From contig JANPGU010000370.1 of assembly GCA_031424095.1 (NCBI GenBank), positions 1 to 25,078 on the forward strand: 25,078 nt of DNA, given 5' to 3'. The DNA comes from ZC4RG30 sp031424095. Its GTDB lineage: Bacteria > Pseudomonadota > Gammaproteobacteria > Steroidobacterales > Steroidobacteraceae. This document shows, in pieces, positions 9,150 to 18,623 of the stretch. The notes under the pieces are model-generated. The model was not told where the DNA came from. It worked only from the letters and a program-made list of their open reading frames with translations, and made no database searches. Positions within the stretch are counted from its first letter, which is position 1, and each line of letters begins with the position of its first letter. The translations under genes and the position numbers were made by a program.

Positions 9150-9160
9150 AGGCGTAACAT
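9133..9160 (+). promoter_or_regulatory. Possible msrPQ promoter
   Basis: TTGTGC (9133-9138) and TAACAT (9155-9160) are spaced by 16 bases, and the -10 element lies 54 bases before the msrP ATG. The -35 element is inside the end of the HAD gene. The match is moderate and untested. Confidence 0.3.
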
Positions 9161-9214
9161 CGGGGTTGTCGCGCACGTACTATCCGGTGAGCCTCATCGT
9201 TTCTGGAGATCCGC

Positions 9215-10167
<953 letters not shown>

Positions 10168-10171
<4 letters not shown>

Positions 10172-10806
10172 ATATCGGCCAGCAGTTTAGTTTCATCTAC
10201 AAACCGCTGGTGTTCGCCGCCTGTGCGACACCAGCCGTGCTGATGGCGCTGGGCATTGCAACGCAGGTGGGAGTGATCGATTTCGCGCCCATGGATCTGG
10301 GTGCCGACCCGGTAAAGCGGCTGATCCACGCCTGCGGCATCACCGCACTCAACATGCTGTTGATCACGCTGGCAGTGACGCCGCTGCGGCAGATCACCCA
10401 CTGGAACCACGTGCTGCGCTTGCGCCGCATGCTTGGTCTGTTTGCCTTCTTCTATGCCTTGCTGCATTTCACCAGCTATGCGTGGCTTGATCAGCAGCTG
10501 GACATCAAGGCGATCGGCGCCGACATCCTCAAACGGCCGTACATCACCATCGGCATGGCGGCGCTGCTGATGCTGGTGCCGCTGGCGGTGACTTCAACCA
10601 ATCGCATGATGCGGCGCATGGGCCGCAACTGGACCAGGCTGCACCGCCTGATCTATGTGCTGACCGCACTTGGCATCTGGCATTTCTACTGGCAGGTGAA
10701 GAAGGACATCCGCGAGCCGCTGCTGTACGTCGGCATCTTCGCGGTGCTGATGGCCTGGCGGCTCAGAGCGAAGTTCTGGCCTGCCAGAGTTCCGGGAAGA
10801 ACCTGA
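10168..10806 (+). CDS. msrQ: Heme-binding membrane subunit MsrQ
   Basis: This 212-residue integral membrane protein, formerly YedZ, passes electrons from the quinone pool through heme to MsrP. About six hydrophobic segments are visible. Histidines in RLIHACG, LLHFTSYAW, RLHRLIYVL and IWHFYWQVKKD are candidate heme ligands in the ferric-reductase-like domain. The start is TTG at 10168, overlapping the msrP stop codon as TTGA; no ATG lies near. The 3' end overlaps the converging kynA gene by 44 bases (10763-10806). The family and the msrP partnership make the call firm. Confidence 0.94.
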
Positions 10807-11620
10807 GCTCGAGCGCCTTCGCCAGGTAGGAAACGCCACCGGTGCCGCCAGTGCCCTGCTTGTGGCCGATGATGCGTTCCACGGTCTTCATGTGCTGGAA
10901 CCGCCACAGCTGGAAGCGATGATCCAGGTCGATCAGGCCTTCGGCGAGCTCGTACAGGTCCCAGTCTTTTTCGGCATTGTGATACACCCCCAGCCAGGCG
11001 CCGGTGACGGCCTTGCTGAGCACATAACTCTCCGAGAAATCGCGATCCAGCAGTTCGGGCGGCACGCCGTAGCCACGGCGGCTGAGCAGGCGCAGCACTT
11101 CGTCGTACAGGCTGGGCGCATACAGCGCGCGCTTCAACCGCGCATGGTCTTCAGGATTGCGCTCGTGTACGCGGATGACCTCCGCGTTCTTGTTGCCCAG
11201 CCCGAACTCCAGCAGTCGGTATTGCACGGACTGGAAACCGGAGGAACGGCCCAGGGAATTGCGGAAGGCGGTGTAGTCGGAGGGCGTCATCGTGGCGAGG
11301 ACTTCCCAGACGCCGAACAGCTGCGCCTGCACCTTGGCGATCCGCTGCAGGGCCTTGAAGCTTGGATCGAGGTCGTCACGCACCACGCAGCGTTGCACGA
11401 AGGTGAGTTCGTGCAGGAACAGGCTGATCCACAGCTCGGACACCTGGTGCACGATGATGAACATGGTTTCATCGTGCTCATCCGATACCGGTTTCTGCGC
11501 ACCGAGCAGCTCCGCCAGGTGCAGATAACCTTCATAGGACTGGGACTTGCCCAGATCCCAGTGAACGGCCTCGCCAGTGAGATCTATCCGTCCAGAGACC
11601 GGTGGCTCTTCGTGGCTCAT
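10763..11620 (-). CDS. kynA: Tryptophan 2,3-dioxygenase
   Basis: This 285-residue heme enzyme opens the indole ring of L-tryptophan to N-formylkynurenine, the first step of the kynurenine pathway. H243 in FQHMKTVERIIG is the proximal heme ligand, H58 in IIVHQVSELW the distal base, and R120 in FRNSLGRSSGFQS binds substrate, spaced as in the Xanthomonas enzyme. The GTGGTGGVSYL loop at 257-266 is also typical. The ATG at 11620 has a strong GAGGAA ribosome-binding sequence and overlaps the stop codon of the upstream peptidase gene as ATGA. No other kynurenine-pathway gene is in the window. Its last 44 bases overlap msrQ on the other strand. Confidence 0.96.
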   Translation of the reverse strand: MSHEEPPVSGRIDLTGEAVHWDLGKSQSYEGYLHLAELLGAQKPVSDEHDETMFIIVHQVSELWISLFLHELTFVQRCVVRDDLDPSFKALQRIAKVQAQLFGVWEVLATMTPSDYTAFRNSLGRSSGFQSVQYRLLEFGLGNKNAEVIRVHERNPEDHARLKRALYAPSLYDEVLRLLSRRGYGVPPELLDRDFSESYVLSKAVTGAWLGVYHNAEKDWDLYELAEGLIDLDHRFQLWRFQHMKTVERIIGHKQGTGGTGGVSYLAKALELRFFPELWQARTSL

Positions 11621-12375
11621 GCGCGTTCCTCGCGCAGCCAGCCCGGCACGTTGCGCCAGCCTTCACACAAAGCCGCATCGAGCTCGCGATAGCGCGGCTC
11701 GCACTCTTCCACGCAGCGCCAGAACCTGGGCGAATGATTCATGTGCCGGGTGTGGGCCAGTTCGTGGCAGAGCAGATAACGCACCACATCCATCGGCTGG
11801 AACAGCAGCGCCAGGTTCAGGGAAATCAGGCCGCGTGACGAACAGCTGCCCCAGCGCATGCGCTGGCAACGGACGCGCATGGTCGCGAAGCTGAAACCGT
11901 GCTGCTGCGCCAGTTCCGCAAGCAGTGGTGCCAGCGCGCGCCCGGCCCGGCGCACCAGCCAGCGCTGCAGGGCGCGTTGTTGCTGCACGCGCGTGCCAGT
12001 GCCGCGCAGTTCGAGCACAGTGCCTGCTTCACGCACCCGCATGGCGCCTGCGCCACCGGCCTGGAACACGCGCCATGATTCGCCCAGCATCTGCAATGCG
12101 ATTGCCGGCGGCGGAAACGGTGCATCCGGCGGCGTGCTGGCGCGACGACGCTCCACATGGTGCCGTACCCATTCCAGACGACTTTCGAGAAATGCGCGGG
12201 CGTGGCGTTCGGACACACCGCGCGGCACCACCAGTTCGACCGCACCGCTGGCACTGATGCGCACTGCGACGCGCCGGGCGCGCTGGCTGTATCGCAGTCG
12301 CGCCACCGGCTGTTGCGGTGGCTCTGCCCAAAGCGGCAACTGCGGTGCGACGGCCCTGTTGTCGGATATCCTCAC
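11617..12375 (-). CDS. YgjP-like (DUF45) zinc metallopeptidase
   Basis: From a GTG at 12375 the protein has 252 residues. HELAHTRHMNHSPRFW (204-219) holds the zinc site HELxH plus the later NHSxxFW motif of the YgjP/DUF45 family, and RWGSCSSRGLISLNLALLFQP just before it is the other family hallmark. The N-terminal part (RRVAVRISASGAVELVVP) is the usual beta-rich region. The frame is open up to 12582, but that would run through tatD; a TTG at 12339 is an alternative start (240 residues). The protein is likely cytoplasmic. Its substrate is unknown. The stop codon overlaps the kynA start as ATGA, so translation of the two genes is probably coupled. Confidence 0.85.
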   Translation of the reverse strand: MRISDNRAVAPQLPLWAEPPQQPVARLRYSQRARRVAVRISASGAVELVVPRGVSERHARAFLESRLEWVRHHVERRRASTPPDAPFPPPAIALQMLGESWRVFQAGGAGAMRVREAGTVLELRGTGTRVQQQRALQRWLVRRAGRALAPLLAELAQQHGFSFATMRVRCQRMRWGSCSSRGLISLNLALLFQPMDVVRYLLCHELAHTRHMNHSPRFWRCVEECEPRYRELDAALCEGWRNVPGWLREERA

Positions 12376-12382
12376 GGCTTCG

Positions 12383-12388
12383 ATGATA
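12383..12388 (-). promoter_or_regulatory. -10-like element ahead of the metallopeptidase gene
   Basis: On the minus strand TATCAT ends 7 bases before the GTG at 12375. This would again place the transcription start at the start codon. The same six bases are the ATGATA that begins tatD on the plus strand. No clear -35 is seen. Confidence 0.25.
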
Positions 12389-13201
12389 GCAGCCACCCCA
12401 CCTGAACTGATCGACATCGGCGCCAATCTGTCGCACGAGAGCTTTGCCGAAGATCTGCCGCAGGTGCTGCGCCGCGCCGCGCACGCCGGGGTACATCGCA
12501 TGGTCGTCACTGGCACCAGCGTCACGGCGACGCGGGCCGCATTGGCGCTGCATGACCAGTATCCCGCAAGGTTGTTTGCCACGGCCGGGCTGCATCCGCA
12601 TCACGCCTCGGATCTGACGCCGGCATTGCTCGACGAACTGCGGTTGCTGGCTGGCCAGCCCGGCGTCGTGGCCATCGGCGAATGCGGACTTGACTACTAC
12701 CGCAATTTCTCGCCGCGCGCAGCGCAGCTGCAGGCTTTTCGGGCGCAGCTTGAACTGGCTGTGGCGACGCGCAAACCGGTGTTTCTGCATCAGCGCGATG
12801 CGCATGCCGATTTCATCAGCATCCTGCGCGAGTATCGCAGCGGCCTGGCCGATGGTGTTGCCCATTGTTTCACGGGACATGCCAGCGAGTTGGACGACTA
12901 TCTGGCGCTCGATCTTGCCATCGGCATCACCGGCTGGATCTGCGACGAGCGTCGCGGCCTGCACCTCTTGCCGATGATGCCGAGAATTCCAGCGACGCGG
13001 CTGATGATTGAAACTGATGCGCCGTATCTCTTGCCGCGCAGTCTCCGGCCGCGGCCTTCCGGTCGACGCAACGAACCGGCCTTCCTGACCGAGGTGGCGG
13101 CAACCGTGGCGCGCGCCAGAGGGGAATCGGTGCAGCAGCTGGCCGCCAGCAGCGCGGCCGCGGCGCAGGCGTTTTTCCGCCTGCCCGCTGACAGCGTCTA
13201 G
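12383..13201 (+). CDS. tatD: TatD-family 3'-5' exonuclease / metal-dependent hydrolase
   Basis: From the ATG at 12383 the product has 272 residues. It matches E. coli TatD throughout: ELIDIGANLSHESFAED at the N-terminus, AGLHPHHAS, GEVAIGEC-type glutamate E100 in AIGECGLDYYRNFS, H136 in FLHQRDAH, H161 in AHCFTGH, GITGWICDERRG, and D212 in MIETDAPYLLPR. As in true TatD, and unlike YcfH or YjjV, the N-terminal HxH motif is replaced. The fold is a metal-dependent TIM barrel; TatD degrades DNA in repair and in DNA breakdown. The frame is open upstream only because it runs antisense through the peptidase gene. Starts of the two divergent genes are 7 bases apart. The stop shares a CTAG with that of the next gene. 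Confidence 0.92.
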   Translation: MIAATPPELIDIGANLSHESFAEDLPQVLRRAAHAGVHRMVVTGTSVTATRAALALHDQYPARLFATAGLHPHHASDLTPALLDELRLLAGQPGVVAIGECGLDYYRNFSPRAAQLQAFRAQLELAVATRKPVFLHQRDAHADFISILREYRSGLADGVAHCFTGHASELDDYLALDLAIGITGWICDERRGLHLLPMMPRIPATRLMIETDAPYLLPRSLRPRPSGRRNEPAFLTEVAATVARARGESVQQLAASSAAAAQAFFRLPADSV

Positions 13202-13863
13202 AACTTTTCGTAGAACACCTCGGCCAGGAAGCCGCGGCGCAACCGCAGCGTGCTCGGCGCGACCGCGGCGGCAATGGTCTGCCAGTCCTTGCTGTAGCGC
13301 TCGATCCAGCTTTGCGAAGCCTCCGAGTCCACTGGCGGGAACTCCGCGCGCAGTGAATCCACCATCAGCGTCCAGCGTGGCAGTCCCTTGGGAAACTTGC
13401 CGCGGCGCGTGAACAGCACACGCCCTTCCACCGGCAACTCGCCCGCCAGTGCGCGCACGGCCGCCACCCGGTCATACAGGGCATGTTGTGGATTATGGAA
13501 GGTGGCGCGGGTGGCGCCGCTCATGACCGTCCACTCGGTCATCTGGTCACCACCGAAGATATTGCCGCGCACATCACGCAGGTCGATCACCACTACGCCG
13601 CGCGAGGTGAGCAGCAGATAGTCCACATGCATGGATGCGCCCATGCCGTCCGGCACCAGCACGTTGTGCAGATATTCGGTGCCGGTGGAGACAATGCCCT
13701 GATGCAGGCGCTTGTACGCCGCGCGGCGGCGCAGTGCGCGTACCACATAGAAACCCAGCGCCGCCACAGACACCAACGCCACCGCGGTGAGAATCAGGCG
13801 ATTCTGCGGCGTATCCAGCTGCCCCAGCGTATTTTCAACCTGCAGTTGCACGACGGAGGTCAC
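13198..13863 (-). CDS. Membrane-anchored NERD-like protein
   Basis: This 221-residue protein has one clear transmembrane segment (about residues 21-44), followed by a basic stretch and a domain resembling NERD (nuclease-related domain): HVDYLLLTSRGVVVIDLRD (79-97), then GNIFGGDQMTEWTV. The usual NERD core is D...viExK; here the Asp is kept (D81) but Glu and Lys are replaced by D94 and R96. Nuclease activity is therefore uncertain. The start GTG at 13863 overlaps the thrC 3' end by 29 bases, so it is probably expressed from the thr operon. It converges on tatD, both stop codons lying in one CTAG tetramer. Family assignment is by pattern only and the function is unknown. Confidence 0.68.
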   Translation of the reverse strand: MTSVVQLQVENTLGQLDTPQNRLILTAVALVSVAALGFYVVRALRRRAAYKRLHQGIVSTGTEYLHNVLVPDGMGASMHVDYLLLTSRGVVVIDLRDVRGNIFGGDQMTEWTVMSGATRATFHNPQHALYDRVAAVRALAGELPVEGRVLFTRRGKFPKGLPRWTLMVDSLRAEFPPVDSEASQSWIERYSKDWQTIAAAVAPSTLRLRRGFLAEVFYEKF

Positions 13864-15121
13864 TCAGATCGGGATCGATTTCGGCAAACACGGATGGCAG
13901 GTCATACAGACGCTGCAGATTTTCTGGGACCGGCACGGTTCCCACCAGTGGCTCCACGATCTCCCGGAACTTGGCCGGATGCGCGGTCGATACCAGCACC
14001 CAGTGGTGCGCCAGCTTCTCGGTCTCAGGCAGCAAGGCATAAACCTCGGCCGCGGTGGCCGTGTGCGGGCACCAGATCTCGCCATAGGTCGCATGATCGA
14101 TGCGGATGCGCGACCGGATGGCCTCATCGGAAATGGACCAGGCGCTGAGCTGCCCCCCCAGTGAAGCGGCGTCCGGGTAAAGATTCAGCAGCCGTTCCAG
14201 GTTGCTCGGATTGCCGACGTCCATCGCCGAAGCCAGCGTCGCGACGCTGGCGCGCGGCTGCAGCACGCCGGTCTGCAGAAACTGCGGCACGGTGGCATTG
14301 GCGTTGTGGGCCAGCACGATGCGTTCGATCGGGAAACCCATCAGACGCGCCCAGATGCACGCTGCCGCATTCCCCAGGTTGCCGCTGGGAATGATGTAGG
14401 AAGCCTTTTCACCGGTCTGGGCGCGCACCGCGAGACTGCTGGCCGCGTAGTACACCGCCTGCGGCAGCAGACGCCCCAGGTTGATGCTGTTGGCGGAAGA
14501 CATCTCCACCTTGGCGCGGAATGACTGATCGAGGAAGGCTTGCTTCACCAGGCGCTGGCAGTCATCGAAGGTGCCGCGCACCGCCAGGCTCGTGACATTC
14601 CCGCTCCAGCACGTCAGTTGCTGCTGCTGCGTGGGCGAGACCAGTCCCTGCGGGAACAGCACCACCACTTCCATGCCGGGCCGCCGATGGAAGGCCGCCG
14701 CGACGGCGCCGCCCGTATCGCCGGAGGTCGCTACCAGGATCCGCAGAGGGCGCCCGGATGGCCGCGGAATGCGCGCCAGACTGGCAGCCAGAAATCGCGC
14801 GCCGAAATCCTTGAAGGCTGCCGTAGGGCCGTGGAACAGTTCCAGTACCCGCAGCCGACCGGAAGGCGTCAGAGACTTCAGCGGTGCCGGAAAATTGAAA
14901 GCTTCGTGGGTAATGACCGGCACCGCGGGCGCCAGCACATCACCTTCGGCAAAGGCGCCGATGAGCAACTGCGCAAGCGTCGGCAGCGACGCAGGCGCGC
15001 TGCCTGCGAGATCGGGCCATTGCTGCGGAACATACAGGCCACCATCGGGCGCGAGTCCCTGCAGCAGCGCCTGACTGAAGGTCACATCGGGGGCCTGCCC
15101 CCGAGTACTGGCAAACCTCAT
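13835..15121 (-). CDS. thrC: Threonine synthase
   Basis: The product of 428 residues converts O-phosphohomoserine to threonine with PLP, the last step of the pathway. K104 in FHGPTAAFKDFGARF is the PLP lysine. The N-terminal VTFSQALLQGLAPDGGLYVP, ATSGDTGGAVAAAF and SGNLGNAAACIWARLMG segments are typical of bacterial ThrC. The ATG at 15121 overlaps the thrB stop as ATGA; the frame extends to 15169 but the extra part lies inside thrB and lacks homology. It is third in thrA-thrB-thrC. Confidence 0.95.
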   Translation of the reverse strand: MRFASTRGQAPDVTFSQALLQGLAPDGGLYVPQQWPDLAGSAPASLPTLAQLLIGAFAEGDVLAPAVPVITHEAFNFPAPLKSLTPSGRLRVLELFHGPTAAFKDFGARFLAASLARIPRPSGRPLRILVATSGDTGGAVAAAFHRRPGMEVVVLFPQGLVSPTQQQQLTCWSGNVTSLAVRGTFDDCQRLVKQAFLDQSFRAKVEMSSANSINLGRLLPQAVYYAASSLAVRAQTGEKASYIIPSGNLGNAAACIWARLMGFPIERIVLAHNANATVPQFLQTGVLQPRASVATLASAMDVGNPSNLERLLNLYPDAASLGGQLSAWSISDEAIRSRIRIDHATYGEIWCPHTATAAEVYALLPETEKLAHHWVLVSTAHPAKFREIVEPLVGTVPVPENLQRLYDLPSVFAEIDPDLSDLRRATAG

Positions 15122-16056
15122 TCGCTGCTCACCACATGGGCGCCACCCGACTGCACGGCTACGATCCATTTGTCCGCTTCTATCTTGTGGGAAGCAAAGG
15201 CCTGCACCATCCCATCACGTACCGCACGCGCGTCGCGCTCCAGGCACAAGGCAAACACGGTGGGGCCTGCGCCGGAAATCGAGCAGCCCAGCGCACCCTT
15301 GTCGAGTGCGGCGGCGCGCACATCGGTGAAGCCGGGGATCAGCACCTGTCGCTGCTTCTCGATGATCACGTCTTCCAGCGAAGCCTTGATCAGCTCGATG
15401 TCATTGGTATAGCAACCGGAGATGAAGCCAGCGAGATTCGCCGTCTGCCAGACGAAATCCGACATGTTCACGGTGCGGCTGAGAATGGCCCGCGCCTGCT
15501 TGGTCGACACCTGCAGATGCGGATGCACGATGACCGCGTAGATCGCTTCCGGCACGGGAATCTGCTTCACGCGCGGATTGTCGATGCCGACGGTCAGCAC
15601 CAGACCGCCATACAGCGACGGCGATATATTGTCCGCATGGCGCGAGCCGCTGGCGACTGCCTCACCTTCCATCGCCACCTTGAGCAGTTCGATGCGGGTG
15701 AGCGGATCGTCGATCATGGCATTGGCCGCAACCACGGCGGCAACCGCCGACGCCGCGGAACCACCGAGGCCGGAAGCCAGCGGAATTCCCTTGTCGATCT
15801 GCATCTCGAAACCATACGGCAGGTCGCGCGCCTTGATCAGCGCCAGCAAGGCCTGGCCGGCGGTATTCTTTTCAGCCTCCAGCGGCAGATCCATCACCAC
15901 GCCACGGATGGACTTGATGGTGACGCCGGGCGTGTTGCTGCGTGTCAGCGTGACGCGGTCGCCCACTGCATCCACGGAAAATCCGAGGATGTCGAAACCG
16001 ATGGCGACATTCGCCACTGACCCGGGCGCAAACGCAGTGACTCTGGTGACGATCAC
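15118..16056 (-). CDS. thrB: Homoserine kinase
   Basis: This 312-residue GHMP-family kinase phosphorylates homoserine using ATP. The ATP-binding motif PLASGLGGSAAS is at residues 92-103, the N-terminal APGSVANVAIGFDILGF is the family start, and the C-terminal SISGAGPTVFALC is GHMP motif 3. The start codon is GTG at 16056, overlapping the thrA stop as GTGA; the stop overlaps thrC as ATGA. This tight packing suggests translational coupling through the whole operon. Length is as expected for proteobacterial ThrB of the E. coli type. Confidence 0.95.
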   Translation of the reverse strand: MIVTRVTAFAPGSVANVAIGFDILGFSVDAVGDRVTLTRSNTPGVTIKSIRGVVMDLPLEAEKNTAGQALLALIKARDLPYGFEMQIDKGIPLASGLGGSAASAVAAVVAANAMIDDPLTRIELLKVAMEGEAVASGSRHADNISPSLYGGLVLTVGIDNPRVKQIPVPEAIYAVIVHPHLQVSTKQARAILSRTVNMSDFVWQTANLAGFISGCYTNDIELIKASLEDVIIEKQRQVLIPGFTDVRAAALDKGALGCSISGAGPTVFALCLERDARAVRDGMVQAFASHKIEADKWIVAVQSGGAHVVSSE

Positions 16057-18548
16057 AGGCGAGCTCCCAGGTAGGCGGAGAGGCGCAGCAGGTCCGCAAA
16101 CACGCCACCGGCCGTGACTTCGGGACCGGCGCCGGGGCCCTGCACGATCAGCGGATTGTTGCAGTAGCGCGCGGTGGCGAAACGCACCACGTTGTCCGTG
16201 AGCGCGATATTGGCAAAGGCATGCTTGCCTTCCAGTTCCACCACACCCACAGTAGCCTCGCCCTTTGAAGTAATGCGGCCGACAAAGCGCAGCACCTTGC
16301 CCGCCTTCTTTGCCGCCTGATAGCGCTGCAGCATGGCCGCATCATAACGGGTCAGCCCGTTGAGGAATTCGTCGATGGAGCCGCCGGCAAGATCGGTGGG
16401 CACCAGGCTCTCGACCTTCACATCGCCCATTTCCAGCCGCAGGCCCATTTCACGCGCCAGGATGATGAGCTTGCGCGCCACGTCGGTGCCGGAGAGATCA
16501 TCACGCGGGTCCGGTTCGGTATAGCCGCGCGTCTTGGCTTCGCGCACGATGGCCGAGAATGGCACCGTGCCGTCGTAGACATTGAACAGATAGGCCAGCG
16601 TGCCCGAGAAGATGCCCTCGATGCTGTCCACCACGTCGCCGGTCTCACGCAGGTCGCGCAGCGTCTGGATCACCGGCAGACCCGCACCGACCGTGCCCTC
16701 GTACAAATAGTGCGAACCGCCCGTGCGACGGGCCTCGCGCAGTGAATCGTAATAGGTCATTTCGGCCGAGTTGGCCTTTTTGTTGGGCGTGACGATGTGG
16801 ATGCCATGCGCCAGCCAGTCCCGATAGTGCCGGGCCACCGCTTCATCAGCCGAGCAGTCGATGATCACGGTGTGCGGCAGATAGTCCACTTTCACGTGCT
16901 CGATGAAACGCGCGATGTCGGCCGGCGACTGGGAGGCGGCCTCGACCTCGTCCTGCCAGCGCGCCAGCTCCACGCCGCGGTCCGACAGCAGCATGCGCCG
17001 CGACGACATGATGCCGCGCACGCGCAGATCCAGCTTGAATTCACGCGACAGCCGCGCCTGCTGCGAGGCCAGCTGGTCCAGCAGCACGCGACCCACGGTG
17101 CCCGGCCCGATCACACCGATCGACAGCGTATTGGGCGACAGATAGAAACTCGCATGGGTGGCACGCAGCGCCCGCGTCGCCTGCTTGCCGTCCACCACCA
17201 CCGATATGTTGCGCTCGGAAGCGCCCTGCGCGATGGCGCGCACGTTCACGGCGGCTGCACCCAGGGCATTGAAGACCTTGGCCGACACGCCCGGTGTCCC
17301 GGCCATGCCATCGCCCACGACGGCGAGAATCGCGAGGTCCTTCGAGGTTTCGACGCTCTGGATCTGACCTTCGGCCAGTTCGCGCATGAATGCCGCGCGC
17401 ACCACCTGCGCGGCGCGATCGGCTTCCTCGCCGGGAATTGCGCAGCAGATCGAATGCTCGGAGCTGCCCTGCGAAATCAGGATGACGTTGATGCCTTCGT
17501 CACGTAGCGCACCGAACAGGCGGTGGGCAGTGCCGGGAACGCCGATCATGCCCGCGCCCTCGATGTTCACCAGCGCCACGTTCTCGATGGTGGTGATGCC
17601 CTTCACCGTCAGTTCGGAGGTCGGCGCGGCACAGATCAGCGTGCACGGCTTCGTGGGCGCAAAGGTGTTGCGGATGTAGATGGGAATCGAACGGCCGATG
17701 GCTGGCGCCATGGTCTGCGGATGGATGACCTTGGCGCCGAAGTACGCCAGCTCCATCGCCTCGTTGTACGACAGCTGGTCGATGACCTGAGCGTTGGGCA
17801 CGCGGCGTGGATCGGCAGAAAGCACGCCATCCACGTCGGTCCAGATATGGATTTCACCGGCGTCGAGCAGCGAGCCGAAGATCGACGCGGAGAAATCGCT
17901 GCCATTGCGGCCCAGCGTGGTCTGCACGCCCTGCGGTGTGCGCGCCACGAAACCGGGGATGATCAATGTTCCCTGAAACCCGGCGACTCCAGTTTGCGTC
18001 AGCCGGGCGCGGGAGGTGTCCCACTGCACCGCCGGCCCGAGCGGACCCCATTCCACCACCACGCACTGGCGGGCATCGAGCCAGCGCACCGCGGCCGCAC
18101 CGTTGCTGCGGCGTGCCGCAAGGAAAGCCGCGAACAGCGTCGTCGACCAGATCTCCCCGTAGCCCGCGACCAGGTCGCGCACGTTCTGTGCGGCCGAGCG
18201 CATCAGGCTGGTGGTATGCAGCACGCCGTCCAGGTCGGCGCGGTCCTGATCGAACTGGGCCAGCCATTTTTTGGCGCCGGCCGCATCGAGCAGGGTTTCG
18301 GCGATCACGCGATGCCGGTCGCGCAGCGCCTGCAGCTGCCCGCTGACCGCACCGTCCTGCTTTTCCGCCATGTCGACCAGGGCCAGCAGCACGTCAGTGA
18401 CGCCCTTGCAGGCCGACAGCACTACGCCGACCCGCGGGCCCGGCTGCGATTCGATGATGTCCGCCACTTTGCGGAAGCAGGCGGCGTCGTAGACGCTGGT
18501 GCCACCGAACTTGTGTATGACCCAGGGCGAAGAGGCAGTGGATTTCAT
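16053..18548 (-). CDS. thrA: Bifunctional aspartokinase / homoserine dehydrogenase I
   Basis: The 831-residue fusion catalyses the first and third steps from aspartate to homoserine. The aspartokinase domain starts with IHKFGGTSV (11-19) and has TLGRNGSDFSASI (211-223). Two ACT-type repeats lie around 320-470, where threonine feedback acts in the family. The dehydrogenase domain begins near 475 with the NAD(P)-binding GPGTVG (481-486) and continues through VTPNKKANS and the EGTVGAGLPVIQTLRDL region. The ATG at 18548 gives a normal N-terminus; the frame stays open to 18752 but this is upstream and divergent-gene DNA. Only a weak ribosome-binding sequence is visible. First gene of the thr operon. 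Confidence 0.95.
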   Translation of the reverse strand: MKSTASSPWVIHKFGGTSVYDAACFRKVADIIESQPGPRVGVVLSACKGVTDVLLALVDMAEKQDGAVSGQLQALRDRHRVIAETLLDAAGAKKWLAQFDQDRADLDGVLHTTSLMRSAAQNVRDLVAGYGEIWSTTLFAAFLAARRSNGAAAVRWLDARQCVVVEWGPLGPAVQWDTSRARLTQTGVAGFQGTLIIPGFVARTPQGVQTTLGRNGSDFSASIFGSLLDAGEIHIWTDVDGVLSADPRRVPNAQVIDQLSYNEAMELAYFGAKVIHPQTMAPAIGRSIPIYIRNTFAPTKPCTLICAAPTSELTVKGITTIENVALVNIEGAGMIGVPGTAHRLFGALRDEGINVILISQGSSEHSICCAIPGEEADRAAQVVRAAFMRELAEGQIQSVETSKDLAILAVVGDGMAGTPGVSAKVFNALGAAAVNVRAIAQGASERNISVVVDGKQATRALRATHASFYLSPNTLSIGVIGPGTVGRVLLDQLASQQARLSREFKLDLRVRGIMSSRRMLLSDRGVELARWQDEVEAASQSPADIARFIEHVKVDYLPHTVIIDCSADEAVARHYRDWLAHGIHIVTPNKKANSAEMTYYDSLREARRTGGSHYLYEGTVGAGLPVIQTLRDLRETGDVVDSIEGIFSGTLAYLFNVYDGTVPFSAIVREAKTRGYTEPDPRDDLSGTDVARKLIILAREMGLRLEMGDVKVESLVPTDLAGGSIDEFLNGLTRYDAAMLQRYQAAKKAGKVLRFVGRITSKGEATVGVVELEGKHAFANIALTDNVVRFATARYCNNPLIVQGPGAGPEVTAGGVFADLLRLSAYLGARL

Positions 18549-18594
18549 CTGATGTTGCAGCCGAAGTTGCTGTTTAATAGGAAAAAACCCGCGA

Positions 18595-18623
18595 ACTCTA
18601 AAGGTCGCAGGCCACCCGTGCAA
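18595..18623 (-). promoter_or_regulatory. Candidate thr operon promoter
   Basis: On the minus strand TTGCAC (18623-18618) and TAGAGT (18600-18595) are spaced by 17 bases. Transcription would start near 18588 with a leader of about 40 bases, which contains a run of six T but no leader peptide rich in Thr or Ile codons. Thus I see no attenuator like that of the E. coli thr operon. Confidence 0.4.

Noticed and set aside
11858..12382. Upstream extension of the tatD frame
   Set aside because: It runs antisense through the zinc-site coding region of the peptidase; TatD homology begins right after the ATG at 12383.
12376..12582. Upstream extension of the metallopeptidase gene to 12582
   Set aside because: The extra part is antisense to the conserved TatD N-terminus, is Cys/Arg/Ser-rich and has no resemblance to the peptidase family.
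14152..14159. Run of seven C in thrC as a frameshift or slippage site
   Set aside because: The thrC frame is continuous and conserved through it; a programmed shift is not supported.
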